A DNA stretch of 64,000 nucleotides, taken from NCBI RefSeq assembly GCF_000165425.1, contig NW_001798962.1, positions 3,705 to 67,704 of the forward strand. Direction: 5' to 3'. Below, piece by piece: positions 50,317-63,330 of the stretch (positions are counted from its first letter, which is position 1; each line of letters starts with the position of its first letter). The stretch is from Paramecium tetraurelia. Taxonomy: Eukaryota; Ciliophora; Oligohymenophorea; Peniculida; Parameciidae. The notes beneath the pieces were generated by a model. It saw only the letters and a list, made by a program, of their open reading frames with translations. It was not told where the DNA came from and ran no database searches. A program made the translations under genes and the position numbers.

Positions 50317-51768
50317 TCACATTTGCTTATATGTAATTCTAATATAATTAATTGTAATTATATTGTTCTTTATATTTTCTATAAAATAATACTAAAATTA
50401 TAATTTATAACCCCTAATTTTTATTAATTATATATTTTTGTTTTTGGGTTTCTAAGTAGAAGACCAGAAACAAAGGAGAACTCTGAGGAATAAGGGAGAC
50501 GGGGCTTATCCTGAGTCAGGAATAAGGGAGGTGGAAATGATTTGGATGCAAAATAGTGAAGCTTAATGTATTCACAATAATTTGAAAGTTCATCGATAGA
50601 ATCATGTTTCTTATTCTTCTTTAATTTCAGGGAGTTGGTGGAGGAAGGAGCTATAATAGGTTTGCATGCTTGATTATTGTTAGATATAGGTGCTTATATT
50701 TATGGGCTATTAAATTGGTAAACAAAAATACATAATATGGTGAAGGAAGTGGTTGAAAAAATAATAATTACTCAGGTTTAACCAAGATGGCACCATAACC
50801 GTTATTTTAGTCTATGTTTTAGGATGTGAAAGATGATATTTATTAATACATTAATTGTGTAGGATGATATGTATTATGATGAAATTGAAATTTCTAATAT
50901 AGTTTTTGCAAGGGACATGATTTCATTGTGAAAATCGGAAGTTGAAGCTATATCCTTTGGAGGAGGATCTATTGAATATAGAACAATTAGAGATACATGG
51001 TCAATATTCAGTTTTTTGAGTTTGGTTTTCAGTTTTAGATTTTTGGATCTACTTTTGGAGATATTTTTCTTCTCTATATGATGATTGTAGGATTCACTAG
51101 ATTAGTTAATATAGGTACTTTAATTGTTGTAACGTTTGAAAAATGGATTTAATTTTATCGGTGTCTTCGATATCAATTTATTAGGATAGGTTATAATTTT
51201 TGTATTTAAGAATAATATTTCGAAAGAGCTGAGCAAATTCAACTTTTATGGCACCATTATTTGCATTTTGATTAACGCAAAAAATAGAGGAAATAACAGA
51301 GGGTTTAAGAGTTTTAGTCATTTGGGATCCTTTTAAAGTAAATTCATATATCTACCATTCTTATCTCCATTAACCGTTTTGGAAAGACGCCTTAGAACTT
51401 TTCGAACCAATGAGTAAAAATAATTCTTGATTAAACCATCTGTTCTTTATGGCAACTCCTTGGATATACTCCTCTAATTAAGTATATTTTAACATTATTA
51501 CCCATCGATTACCATATTTGCTTTGCAATTCAAACAGTTTGTCCACTTCATTTTGAGTCCATTGATCTTTGTTGACAACAGGATTTAACTAATTATGGAA
51601 TCTCTCCTTGCACGATTTACCTGATCTTCTATAACCCATGGAGATCATTATTTTTGAAACTCTCCTCTAATTATAATTTTAAGACTTGCAGATTTCAAGC
51701 AAAGCCTTATCCTCCTAGTTTAAAATTATTAAATAGTATACTTCTGGTCTCCAATTCTTCCTTCTCAT
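50317..51768 (-). CDS. R2R3-type Myb protein, 3' end uncertain
   Basis: Introns 51715-51741, 51474-51501, 51330-51355 and 51097-51118 are clear. The first repeat is NWRPEEDKALLEICKSQ...GKSCKERFHNQLNP. The second is QWTQNEVDKLFELQ...NRWRSISKELPQRTDGLIKNYFYSLVRK, typical Myb. A region with SIDPPPKDIAS follows. The C-terminal part (PQIQAPISNNNQACKP, then DSIDELSNYCEYIKLHYF and PPPLFLTQDKPRLPYSSE) is in one frame after a 38-nt and a 25-nt intron (about 50707-50856). Coding character fades below about 50450; the first suitable TGA is near 50317. A nuclear transcription factor is likely. Confidence 0.65.
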
Positions 51769-51811
51769 AATTAATATATATATATATATAATTATATAGA
51801 TAATAGACTAT

Positions 51812-52883
51812 TCAACTCATCTTGATTGCAGCTAATTGTTCTTTCAAAGCAGCTAATTATAGTTGTAATTATAATAATTCAGGACTTGTTCTCATCGATA
51901 CTTTAGGAGTATAAACTGGAGCAGGCATATTATTTCCATACATCATTTTTTTGAGCTTACGAAACCTATATGAATAAGATAATGGGGATAATTTACATTT
52001 TAGATACCTGTTTCATTCCAATCATTAATCATTTTTTGTCTTTCAATAGAATTTCTACGACTAGATTCTCTACTACTACTGCTTTTCTTTTTTTTGCTTT
52101 TCTTCTCCTTCTTTTTATTTTTCTTGGGACTCTTTCTAAACATCATAACAATGTCTTACTCAGTATTGACTTCTTTCTCCTTTTTCTCTCTATATTCTGG
52201 ATGCTCTTCATACATTTGATTGAACAAACTCTTCTTAAATTTGGTGGATATCTTCTTTAGATGTAAATAATTGCATGCTCCACCTCTTAAAGTCATTAAT
52301 TTCTAATTCCATACCTTTAACATGTCCCATCAATATATTATTTGCATTTAGCACTGCTAAAATCTAATACAGGCGAATATTCCATCTGCAATGGTCTATT
52401 TTCATATGATAGATTCTAAAGAGCATTGAAGCAGGACTCTGCAAACAATTCAGATGTATATTTCACATACACATTTCCTACTAAATGATCACCAATGTTT
52501 TCGCATACTATCAAATCCTCAATTTCACCAAACTCTGCTAACTTAACATAATTATCCACTTTTACTTTCAAAAATACATCTTCATAAAAGTTTTCGAATT
52601 TCTCCAATGCCTCCTCAATACCCGCTTAAGACACTGCATTTCCTGAAGCTATTGCCACTTCCATTGGAGAGTTTTAATACATATGCTGACCATTATATCA
52701 CAATTCCTTACTTTAAATAAAATTGTCTAAGAGATTGGAGGGATGCTATGGATTCTTTAACATTTATTTTCATAACGACAGGCTCCAATTTTGATATAAA
52801 ATGAGCAATTCACCTAAAATTAGAGGTGTTAATCATACTTTGTCTTCTTCTGTTCCATACACTCTTTCCAGTCCGCCTGCCAT
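51812..52883 (-). CDS. U2AF1: Splicing factor U2AF small subunit
   Basis: The start MAGGLERVYGTEEDKVNCSFYIKIGACRYENKC is the first CCCH zinc finger of U2AF35. The U2AF-homology RRM follows (EALEKFENFYEDVFLKV, GNVYVKYTSELFAE, ENRPLQMEYSPVLDF), then the second finger CKQYIDGTCKRGGACNYLH. An RS/Lys-rich tail ends with KVSMRTSPELLQ. Introns 52814-52838, 52686-52711 and 52286-52314 are clear. Near 51952-52003 a further intron of 41 nt, or one missing A in an A7 run, is needed to reach the stop at 51812. U2AF35 reads the AG of 3' splice sites, of interest given introns of ~25 nt. Confidence 0.85.
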
Positions 52884-53092
52884 TTAATAAATAATTATAT
52901 ATTTATATTTTAGTAAGAGTGAACGCCAATTATAATATTTTCATAATTGTGTAAAAATATTTATAATAATATTAAGTGTCATTAATATTCAATATTTGTG
53001 ATAATTGACTACCTTAAGTTAATAATAAAGTGAAATTTACGTTGACTTTATCAATAGATATAATATAATAATAAATAATTAAAAATTTGGAA

Positions 53093-54804
53093 ATGCAAGC
53101 CATCCATTTTCAAAATATCTAGCATAATTTCACGTATCTTAAAAATTTGAGACTAAAAAATCAATTACTCATTTTGATTAGCTTTTAGATTATTTTCATC
53201 GTGACTTTCCTTGTTTGTAGCAACTACATCCACACAACCTTTATTTAGCTATTTTTTGCTGAGTCCTCTCAATAAATTTACCTCAAGACCTCGAATTCAA
53301 TGCTTAAAACATAATTAAATGAATATAATTCATACTTCACTTCGTTGTTTCATACTAGTAAATATATATATTTATAATTAGATGGGCAAACACTGATTTC
53401 ATTCTTCTAACTTTACACATATCTCAGAAATAAAACATAGACACATCTTGATTCTCTAAATCCTAAGTTTGACATGAATTACGGAGGTATCAATGCCAAA
53501 ATACCTAAATCAATTTAATCAAAAAGAATTGGTGCTTACAACACCACCATCTCCTGTCTATGTTATACCAACACAACTAAATTTCATCAACCTTATACAC
53601 ACGAAGAACTAATTAACATTAAAACTCAGGAATCGATGTAAAGTTTCGGCATGGTTATTTTCCAGGGTAAAACCACATTGTAATCGTTTCTCTATGGATA
53701 TGTAAAAAGAGATAACATTTTAATGACCTATCCATGTTTACAAAGACACGATATTGCTAATTATATTCCTGAAAATAGAACTTGGTATATAGAAGCCAAA
53801 AGAAATTTTTAAGCTCACAAAGTTTTTGATAAATACAATTTTTCGATAACTTATCCCTATTTACGTAACTAAAAATTAAAATTAATTTAGTATTTAAGTC
53901 AACAAGCGTAGGGTTATCTATGGCGATACCATTTGTCGATAGGAATCTCTCTTTTATTGGAACTGGTGCCTTTGATTTGATTCCATCCAGCTTATTAAAA
54001 GAAGTCACTTAATAATTTGGCAGAGATTTCACTTCTATATTTCTTGCATCATTAGATGGAATATTGATTATGCACCCTTTCAATATCACCTTTGATAAAA
54101 TACCACTTTATTTCTACAATCAATCTATAACTGGGTTTGGCTTAGAAGATTGGTAAGGCTTGTCCGATCCTTTATTCAAATCAAATTGCCAGAATTAAAC
54201 AACAACCATGGATTTTAAGTGTCTATATAACTCATTTTATAATTAAGACATGTTCGTAAGTTAATAAATATTGCATGAATTTAATATGTCTGTCATAGTG
54301 TAAGTTATCTATTTATATTTTAGATTGGTTAGCAGTTCAGAATTTAATAAGTTTTCTGATGAATTCAATTCTAATTTGATCTCAAAATTATAGATTACAT
54401 TCTCAAATTCAATAATTGAATAAGCAAGTCTGTTTGTATTCCTGTGTTTTCTAATTTACTTTATGATTTCATATTTGTTCTATCCAATAGAATTAATCAT
54501 AAATGCAGCCATGAATTAAATTCAAAAGAAAAAGTACCAAAACAAAAATTTGAATACAATATTATAATCCCTATTAAGCGTCTAGATTTTAGACCTCTAT
54601 AGATCATGCTAACATTTTAATAAATTATTTGAGAGGCTCTCCTTCAATAAAAATGAATAGTGTTAAAAAATTGAAAATCTATAATATCCCTAACAGATAG
54701 AAGAAATTAAATTGTGTTGTTTTGTAGATCATAAGAAATTTAGAAAGCTAGATGTATTATTTCTTGTTAAAAAAATAGTTTAAATTACGAAATCAGTCAA
54801 ATGA
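53093..54804 (+). CDS. Two-pass membrane protein with Cache-like extracellular domain
   Basis: Introns 53358-53381, 53865-53890 and 54300-54323 give 545 residues. A membrane span near the N-terminus (LLILISFQIIFIVTFLVC) and one near residue 410 (ASLFVFLCFLIYFMISYLF) enclose a large domain. It contains NRTWYIEAKRNF, VGLSMAIPFVDRN and GAFDLI and later SLDGILIMHP, a double-Cache-like order of sensor domains. The cytoplasmic C-terminus is helical with no kinase or cyclase motif. It may sense small molecules or act as a channel partner. Two of the introns are 24 nt and stop-free. Confidence 0.65.
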
Positions 54805-54938
54805 CAATTTTAATTTAGTGAAATCGTTTATCAAATAAGCCTATTTTAAACTACGACTCAAGTGAATTTTGATTACTATAACTTTTTTTTTTTTCATATA
54901 GTTATATCATAAAAATTGATAAATAATAAAAGTATTTT

Positions 54939-56505
54939 TCAAATCCTCACTGCTTTTCCAACTTAAGAATCTGCTCTTTAATGATGTAACAATTTGAGAT
55001 GTAAATTTTTGAATGATTAATTTTGCAGCATTGGATTCTCAACTGGTATACCTTATCTTTAGGTTGATTCTCCTCTTTCCCCTTTATCCTTTTTAAAAGC
55101 TTTCACTTATTGTTTAAAAGTGCATGTATTAAATGATTTATCATTCACTAACTCGTCTAAGCCTAAACTTGGTGTTCTCTTTGCGCTAGTATTCCCAATA
55201 TTATTCACATAATTTTTCAATCTATCAAAGGCATCTATAAAAATAGTTATAACTCTTACTTTATCCATTCTATGAATCCAAGTTAATTGTTACTTTTGGT
55301 GCTTCATATTTACCCAAACCTAATTTACCCATAAAATTTGATAATTCGTCCTTTCTTTTATAGGGCTTAACATTGTCTTTGACTTCAACCGTAAAATTCA
55401 TTGTTTGTTATACTTTAACATTGAGATAAGTATTTTCTTTCTTTGTCTTTTGGCCTGAAGTCCCGATAAATTATGAAGAAGGACTTGCTTATATAAAACC
55501 AAATCTGGCATTTGGAGATTTGCCATTAGATAATTTGACATTGACTTGTGGAACTTATGAATTGAGATAGGTTCCTCCATTTTTACCACTTCCATTCTCA
55601 GTCAAAACCTCTTAATTGAATTTATTTGGAGTATTAAATTATTATAACAAAGTATCAAATGTTTTAGTCTTTGATTTTTGAGTTTAATCATTACTAACCT
55701 TAGTATTAGAAGTGTTATTTGTTGGGTTCGAAGGGAGTTCTTATTGATTATATCTTTCTTTGAAAGGAGTTCTTCGATTGAATAAATCAGTTAGATCTTC
55801 TAATGTAGCTGCACTCTTAAATTAATCTAACAATTCCATGTAATTGTTTGCCACTACCGGATGATCTGGAATGACGACTTCTTCTTTTTATACAACAATA
55901 TCTGAGTTCTTTACTCTGAGTTCTTAATTCTATAAATAATCTAATTTTTTTTGGGATTAGATTTCTTGTTTCGAAGGGTGTTAATCTAAATTAATTGTAT
56001 CAGCAAATTTCAAGCTAAAATCATATTTAAAAGAAACAGCAGTTTAATTGATTGGTTCTTATTTATAAAGAGTTTCATTGAGTTACATTAATTATTCTGG
56101 ATCTTCTTCTAATTTTACCTCCTATTAAGTTTATTCATTCTATTAATCAGAAATTCCTTAAGAAACTTATTGTTATAAAGTGACATCTTGTGTTTCGATT
56201 GGTTTAATCTCTACTTTATTTAATACAACCTAGTCTTCTTAAGGATTTAAGTTTTGCTTATTACTAATTTCTATTTTATTAATGTTTGTTTCAATTTTTA
56301 TTGATTATTGTGGTGCTTCAGTGTAGCCTGCTTGTACAGCCATAGCTTTGAATGCGTCAAACTTATTTTTATATTTATCAATTAAATCTTTTGATGATCT
56401 TGCCCAAGTGTTGAGAACTTTGGATTCTTAAGGTTGTTCTTATTAAAGAGAGGAGTCTTAGACACTTTATTCTTGAATTTCAGACGATTACTAATTATCG
56501 GACAT
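54939..56505 (-). CDS. Unknown Gln/Lys-rich protein
   Basis: One 25-nt intron (55235-55259) gives 513 residues. The protein is low-complexity, with many Gln (TAA/TAG), Glu, Asn, Lys and Thr, short repeats of acidic runs, and a C-terminal part with KYEAPKVTINLDSQN and SAKRTPSLGLDELVN. No domain, membrane span or signal peptide. It probably is a disordered cytoskeletal or nuclear protein. The divergent RSPH9 start is 99 bp away. Confidence 0.55.
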
Positions 56506-56604
56506 TTTATTATTAAATTTATTTTCTTAATTTTACAATATACATTATGATCTATTTAGATAACAAAATAATATTAAATTCGGATTATATATATATATTA
56601 ATAA

Positions 56605-57568
56605 ATGGAAATTTATCGTATTCCTGAAGACTTGAGATTCGTAAATCAGATTGGTCAAACTCTTAGTGCAGAAGAGAAGTATTGATTAATGTAATGAAGG
56701 ATCAAGTTAGAAATAGCTTTGATAAAGTTAGGCGAAACTTAGACATTTGATTAATTGCTATTTTGGGGAAGAATCGAAGGAACAGTTGCCAATTATTATA
56801 TTGCCATTGGGTTGAATTTCAAGAATAATTTTGAATTCCCTCACAAAACATTCTTCTACACTGCAAATTTAAAGGAATTCTAAAATTTACCACCCCTCAA
56901 TCCAGAATACAAAGATTAAGTTGAAACTTTCAGACAGTTATTTTCAGGATAACCTGAAAAAATACTCATTAATATCACAGGTGAAGATGGAGATCAACCA
57001 CCTGCTGATTAACCTAATCCAGATGAACCTCAACAAGTTCTAAAAAATGATGATGACTCCGATGTTGAAATAAAACCACCTCCCAAGAATTTCTTGGAAG
57101 TGGATAGATTAGCCTATGTGGTCAATGCGATTGAATTCGAATGTGCACTTCTCCCTGTTGGTGCAGTCAGATTGACTCCTACTCATGAATTAAGGTACTT
57201 AATTAACTATCTTTTTCAGATATAATGATTCATTCGAAGGACTCAATCTCTAAGAAGCATCAAAAATATCCAATTATCAGCATTTCAGAGCACCTCAGAG
57301 TCCCAACAAAAAGGCATTGATTGCATAAGACGATGCCCTTTTTCATTATGACTTCTTTGATTAATTGGATGACCATCCTGTAGGATAATGGAGTTTACAA
57401 ACTGATTCCTCCAAATATCAAGTACTCATTTCATATAAATTTAAGGTCACTGTACGTAATCTCTAATGGCCAGGCTTCTTGGGTTATCATAGAGCAGGAA
57501 CTAGAATTTTTGGATATGCCTATTTTGGTGATGGTATTAAGAATGTAGATTTGGCATTTCAACTATGA
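56605..57568 (+). CDS. RSPH9: Radial spoke head protein 9
   Basis: Introns 56679-56699 (21 nt with an in-frame TGA) and 57195-57219 give 305 residues. Key stretches are LLFWGRIEGTVANYYIAIGL, EFPHKTFFYTANLKEF, LEVDRLAYVV, FECALLPVGAVRLTPTHELR and, at the end, VRNLQWPGFLGYHRAGTRIFGYAYFGDG, all typical of RSP9. It belongs to the head of axonemal radial spokes, which transmit signals from the central pair to dynein. An acidic insert (NDDDSDVEIKPPP) lengthens it slightly compared with animal RSPH9 (~276). Confidence 0.9.
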
Positions 57569-58626
57569 TTAATAATAATAAATATCCATGCATTCAAAAT
57601 AATTCATAGTTTATATTACATAAATTGCAAAATCATTATAATTCTATTTTTATAATTTTCTATTTACTTTTGAATTACTTTCTCATTTATAATTCCTCCA
57701 TTTGTTTTACTCATCTCTATAACTATGTAAATTTTGCAGAAATTTGATTCAATCATTTCATTTAACTCAATTAAATTTAATGTCAACCCTTTTAATGATA
57801 CTTCATCTTACTTTACTTCTTTCAATATTTATGTTGACATATATACTTTTAAACCACAATAAAAATAGTATTATTCTTTGAGATTTATTGCTCTTTTATC
57901 ATTTTCTATTGATTTCTTTATTCTCAAGTCCAGTGTATTCAAAATATATTATAAAATATTAATTTTCATAAAAACTCCTAAAAATTGATAGAATTGAATT
58001 TCAAAATTTAATCATAAAAATAACAATCTCATAATTGATTTCAAATCTTTCAAATTAAGTATTTTTAATTATTACATAAATAAATGAGGAATTTCTAATA
58101 ATTTGTTGAAGTAAAATACTTACATTAGACCAGAATAATTTTTAGATTTGGGAACTACTGGAGTTATAACGAAGTAACGCACTAATCCATTAATAAAAAG
58201 TATTAGAACTTAATATTATGGTTGTGATCTTAGAACGCAAATTATTTGATTGTATGATTTATGAAATTCTTGCTTTTATACTAAAATTATTATTTATTGA
58301 TTGAGTAATATGAATGAGTTTATCTATTTTAATTAATCAAGACAAAATTGGACATTCTATAAGAAGATAACTATATTAATTGTAAAGAAGCTTGCCTCTA
58401 TGATCATTCTTTTGGTCGCGAATGGAAATTAATTATTGTTTTTTGGATGATCTTCTAGTGCCGACATATGATGATTCAAAATAGTATAAATGTAAGGTTA
58501 TTAATTTTGACTTTTTTACTATTAGATTCCTTTTGATTTGAAACGATTTAATTTAGTTAATATTAATTAAAACTATTGTGACTTAATCCAATATAAGGAG
58601 AAATATTATATTATATTAATAAATAT
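57569..58626. other. Long AT-rich spacer
   Basis: Over 1 kb without a convincing frame on either strand. Around 58370-58470 a short coding-like stretch (CKEACLYDHSFGREWKLII) appears and stops; it could be a relic. No repeat found. Confidence 0.4.
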
Positions 58627-59671
58627 ATGAGTAACCCCTTTTAGATTGTTCCATCTGATACTTTTTTGAATATACTTAACCAAAATAACTACTCGGTAGT
58701 GGATATGGATGAAGATTATAGAGCCGAATAGGATTGGATGTTTGAAAACGATTGCAATGTTATGGAAGAATAGATATTGCAATAGGAGCCTCTAATGCCA
58801 GAACGATCAAAGGCATTAATTGGAGGAGAATTATTGCAGAAATATAAAAAAAATAAGGATGATGAACTCTTGAAAAAAAATAAAGAGGTTTTTCAAGCGA
58901 ATCAATCTAAAAGCATTTACCTGAACAAAATTCAATAATTAATAGATAAACCCACAATGGTTGGCAAGCCAAAGCAAACGTAAATCTTATTTATTTGTAA
59001 AGTCGTTAAAAAGTGATTGTTGATAGTGACTCATCAGATGGAAAGAATAGATTGGCTAAGAACAGAGAATCTGCTCGAAATTCGAGGAAGAGGAAAAAGG
59101 TCTATATAGAATTATTGGAAATCAAGGTGAAGGAATTAACAGAGCAATTGCAATAATTAGAATATGTAGTTTAATAAAACAAAATTAAACATCTTTAAGT
59201 AGTTATTTACATATGATCTTAAAATTTAGCTTGAGAACTTTATCGAAGATTATCACAGATCAATTGCGCAACTAAATGACACAACATCTATTCAATTGTT
59301 GCATGAGAACTTTGGTGCGACATCTCAGAGAAGATGGATGGTATGCACTGAACTCATTAATCTATTAATTGAGACAACTATCCCAATTGAAGTCAAGAAA
59401 TTGATGGAGTCTGCGAAAAAGGGCACTGATATGTTCATTCAACCATTGCTTCAACATAATCCATGTTTAAATTATCGAGATTATTTTAAATAAGGGACAA
59501 TAGATTTAGAAATGTATTCATTTATTTAAATTGAGAGCAACAAAAAATTTTGGTTTGGCTTATGATAAAATAAGAGAGCAAGTTTTTGCTTTGGAGAGGT
59601 TTAAATAAGATATCATTTAAAAATTAGGAGCACATTCTTATATCGAGTACTTAAATTCATAACAATTGTGA
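58627..59671 (+). CDS. bZIP transcription factor
   Basis: Introns 58980-59002, 59199-59229 and 59514-59535 (22 nt with a GAG acceptor) give 322 residues. The basic region KNRLAKNRESARNSRKRKK carries the NxxSARxSR core of bZIP proteins and is followed by a leucine zipper (YIELLEIKVKELTEQL). The third intron is needed to join FKQGTIDLE to the C-terminal ATKNFGLAYDKIREQVFALERF; without it the frame ends at 59563. The acidic N-terminus could be an activation region. It should bind DNA as a dimer; the targets are not known. Confidence 0.8.
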
Positions 59672-59752
59672 ATTAAATATATTTATAACAAACACATTTA
59701 TAGTACTAATGCAAATTGAAATGTAATTTATAAATGATATTAATTTTAAATT

Positions 59753-60406
59753 ATGATTAATCGAACAATTTAATTTGTGAAAGAAACTCTTTGTCATGCT
59801 GAAAGTGGACACGATTACTTCCATATTGAGAGAGTTCTCAAAATGGCCACTCGCATAGCTAATGAGGAGAGCAAACATAAGCAAGTTAATTTGAATTTGG
59901 TTCAATTGGGAGCTCTATTACATGACATAGCAGATCATAAATTCCATGGTGGAGACGATACTATCGGACCTAAAGTAGCTAGGCAATTCTTAGAAAAGGA
60001 CGGAGAAGCCCATGAGGACTTGATTAAACAAGTAGAAGATATCATCAAGGAAATATCCTTCAAAGGCGCCAAAGTGAAAGACCAGATGTCAACCTTTGAA
60101 GGACAAATAGTTTAGGATGCTGATAGATTGGATGCTCTTGGAGCCATTGGTATAGCCAGATGCTTCACTTATGGTGGATACAAAAATAGATAATTGTATA
60201 ATCCAGATTAGAAGCCTTAATTACATGACAACTTCTAGGATTACAAGAAAAATGAGTCAACTACTATCAACCATTTCTATGAAAAGCTATTGTTATTAAA
60301 AGATAGAATGAACACAGAAACCGGAAAGAAAATTGCTGAAAATAGACATTAAATTATGGTGAATTATTTAGATCAATTTTTAAAAGAATGGGAGGGAATT
60401 GATTGA
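59753..60406 (+). CDS. HD-domain metal-dependent phosphohydrolase
   Basis: Single exon of 217 residues. The metal-binding set of HD hydrolases is present: HDYFHIERV (His20, Asp21, His24), [10 protein letters not shown] (His57, Asp58) and [11 protein letters not shown] near residue 120. Length and layout match small bacterial-type HD proteins (YedJ/YpgQ group) that act on nucleotides. No signal peptide, so cytosolic. Base and codon use do not differ visibly from neighbours, so recent transfer is not indicated. Confidence 0.8.
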
Positions 60407-61222
60407 ATTATTATGTGTATATAATAAATATCACACCAATCTTACATTAATATTAAAGCTATCCTCTCAGCCATCATTGAAATACAACACATTGATCTCT
60501 TAAAAGACAAAATGATCTAGCCGAATTCATTTATGTGTTACTTTTTTGAAATGATCTCCCCACTCATTCTTAACTTGGTGATAGATTTGTGTGATTTTTA
60601 TAATACATAATGACTAATAGTCAGCAAAAAACAAAAAATCTTTGAAAGCTATTATTTAATTTATAAAAACATATTAAACTTTTTAATAATGTTTATTTGT
60701 GATTATTTTCTAACTAAAAAATTTGTCATAACATTGAATATTTACAATTAATATAAATATCATTTCGATAACCCCCCTATCGTTATGATATTATTTATTT
60801 TTTAATAGGAAAAATAGAAATTCAAAATTCCTAAAATTTATAAGTCGAAATGCTCATCATACTGAAATTAAATATATATTATATATTCATGATTCTATAA
60901 TAAATTTTTGAAGTTTAGATAAGGATGATATTTTCAAGTTTATATTAAATGATATGATTTCACTATTTTGATTACATAGGAATATTATTTGTATTCTACA
61001 TTTGTTTACATCAACAAAGAGAAAATTGAATACTCATTCATTTAGTTTTCCTATTTCTTCATTTAAAGAGAATGCTATTTTCAAATAATGAATTGTTCTC
61101 CTTTGTGAATTTTGTTCTTTTACTATCAATTTATATCATAACATGTGGGTTTTAGACCAATCCAATAGAGAATTAATTCTGGTTGTAAAGGAATTAGAAT
61201 TTATTCCATTTAATAAAATTTA
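60407..61222. other. AT-rich spacer with a stem-loop
   Basis: No convincing gene on either strand. A strong stem-loop with a C-run occurs at 60756-60792 (separate entry). Confidence 0.4.
60756..60792. repeat. Stem-loop with C6 loop in intergenic DNA
   Basis: Arms 60757-60770 and 60778-60791 pair at 12 of 14 positions (two central T-T mismatches) plus one more A-T pair outside. The loop is ACCCCCC. Such a C run is out of place in this AT-rich spacer. Confidence 0.6.
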
Positions 61223-62143
61223 ATGGAGTAGAATACAAAAGTTAATTAAGAATATGTAAGTGATATACTTATCCTTTAGTTTAAAAAGCTGAAATTAATC
61301 CAGAAGAAAATGGAGGACATAAAAGCTGATTAAAGTCCAAGCGTAATAAAGTATATGGTAAGAAGGAAAAGTGCAGAAGAGGTCTAGACACCTTTGCATG
61401 ATGTTGAATTTAATCAGGAGAAAAAGAAAAAGAAACTATTGCTTTTCAAAACATTCTAAAAAGTTGTTGTTGACCCAATCATCAAATTGGATGAAATAAA
61501 TGAAGAAAAATGGGCAATAATGTCCAACAACTATAAATCATTAATTGAAAAATCAAGGCAAAGTCTCTCAAAACACAGTCAAATATTTTCACCTCCTAAA
61601 GCAACAAAGGAACACCATAAGTTTTAGTTTCTGACTCGAAGATAATCAATAGAATTTCGACTTCGTGAAATTGCTACAACTCCGAGCAATCATTCATCTG
61701 TATCTCCCATAAAAATAATGTCTAATCCTCAAATTGCAGATCCTAATTATGATAGATTCAAAAAGTATTATCAGAAAATAGGGATTGTAGCTGATAATCC
61801 TGTGCAAATGAAGTTCAAATAATTAATGTCTACTCCAGTAGCTCCTCAGAAAAGAAAGGAAAAAAGCTAGCATTCTTGTAATAATTCCTAATAACATTCA
61901 ACTTCTCCTCCAAAGAATAAAACTCTCCATCTCAAAGCCAATCATAATTCATTATATTTGTAGGAGATCAAAGAGATCTGTTCAGTTGCATAGAATTATT
62001 AAGCACATGTGAAATAGGATGAGAGGATTTAAATTCATTAAACCAGCAAATAAATGGGGTACATATAAGCTGAGTTCAATAAATTCCACAACATGTTAAC
62101 TACAGATTTAGAAAGATTAGATTTTTATGATGAGAAGAAATGA
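61223..62143 (+). CDS. Unknown basic protein
   Basis: One 24-nt intron (61256-61279, no TGA) gives 298 residues. The chain is Lys/Ser/Gln-rich with VRRKSAEEV, several SP/TP sites (HSSVSPIK, STSPPKN) and a helical C-terminus (EIKEICSVAQNYQAHVKQ, LERLDFYDEKK). No domain recognised; it could be a phosphorylated cytoskeletal protein. The ATG at 61223 is preferred over one at 61144 because only it stays in frame across the intron. Confidence 0.6.
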
Positions 62144-62205
62144 ACTTCAGAATTTATGAATAAATTACTATCTATTTTGATAGATTTGGATATCTTAATA
62201 ATTTG

Positions 62206-63178
62206 TCATTATAATTTCTGGTAGACTAAATCAATATATCTTATCATTTCCTATTTCACTTGTCCTTTGGCCATGTAAAAAGGAATAGACATTTTGAAAT
62301 CACATAAGGAGTACATTCTCACAAAAGAATAGTCATCGAAGTTTTTATTTTTGAATCTTCATTTCTTAACATGAATATATACCTATTATTAATGTAATCG
62401 TTATTAATTAAATTTGAGAGCGGCTGAATTAAGTAACCGCTCAGTAAAATTTCACCTCTCACCTTATTCTTAATAGGATATTAGGAATCTGTGATGGATT
62501 TACTAACGTCACACCAAACCTACTTAATAAATATTAAATAAAAACATTTGTGTCAATTTGTTTAGTTTTCTTATAATAGATAAATTCCCTTGCAGAAGTC
62601 ATCAGAATCGGTTTATAGCTTAAATAAACGACTGATTCTTTGCTCTCCTCATTCTGTTTAATAGGATAGAAAGCATCAATACGAGGATCTAATTCTTTTT
62701 ATTTTTAAAAATGGCTCGTAAAATCAATAAAATTTTGAGGCTTCCCTGGAACTATGAATTCACATCTAGTTGCATTTACTTTTGTTTTCTTATCAATCTC
62801 CATTTATTTAATAAATAATTTCAACGAACTTTTCGTATTGATATTATCACATAAGATAATCCAATCATCAATTGGAGAGATGCTATAGTCACATTTCTCT
62901 TGTATTTCTTTGACAAGCTCTTCCTAAATTTGTTCATATTATTCAAATTCATTTGTAGTTCCTCTTTCATTCAAAGAACAAGCAGTTGTAATTGTCTCAT
63001 TGGACAACTGAATTTTGCTCAAGAAATAACAAATGGGTTTATCTTCATATAGCAGGATTTATCTTCTTTATTGGCCATAGGTTATTTCTTTCATATACTC
63101 CAACTCATCTTGAATGTCCTTGGATGCAATAGATGTTCTGGTGGCATTTCGCTCTTACACACAACACTATGATCCCAT
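62206..63178 (-). CDS. START-domain protein, second gene
   Basis: Introns 62523-62545 (GTT donor) and 62357-62382 give 307 residues on the minus strand. The N-terminal ~90 residues are helical with several Cys. The START part includes RIDAFYPIKQN, VVYLSYKPILMTSAREFIYYKK, WCDVSKSITDSQYPI, VRGEILLSGYLIQPL and a C-terminal helix QEMIRYIDLVYQKL. It begins MGSQCC, a likely N-myristoylation and palmitoylation signal, which would fix it to membranes, unlike the gene at 7824. A lipid-transfer role is inferred from the fold. Confidence 0.75.
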
Positions 63179-63330
63179 TTATATTAATAATATTTTATCT
63201 TAGTGAAATGCTAATTATCACAAAATAAATCGAATATCATATCTTATTAATGCTTTTACTATTAAAATGTTAAAAATTATCAGAAATAAAATATGTTGTT
63301 ATAAGATCATTAAATTGGCTGGACCTTTCA

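Noticed and set aside
59490-59671. Programmed +1 frameshift at AAA-TAA in the bZIP gene, as in Euplotes
   Set aside because: A 22-nt intron with a GAG acceptor (59514-59535) explains the frame change, and TAA is a sense codon here.
59657-59905. Minus-strand 82-residue frame across the bZIP end and HD gene start
   Set aside because: Overlaps the well-supported HD hydrolase and has no independent support.
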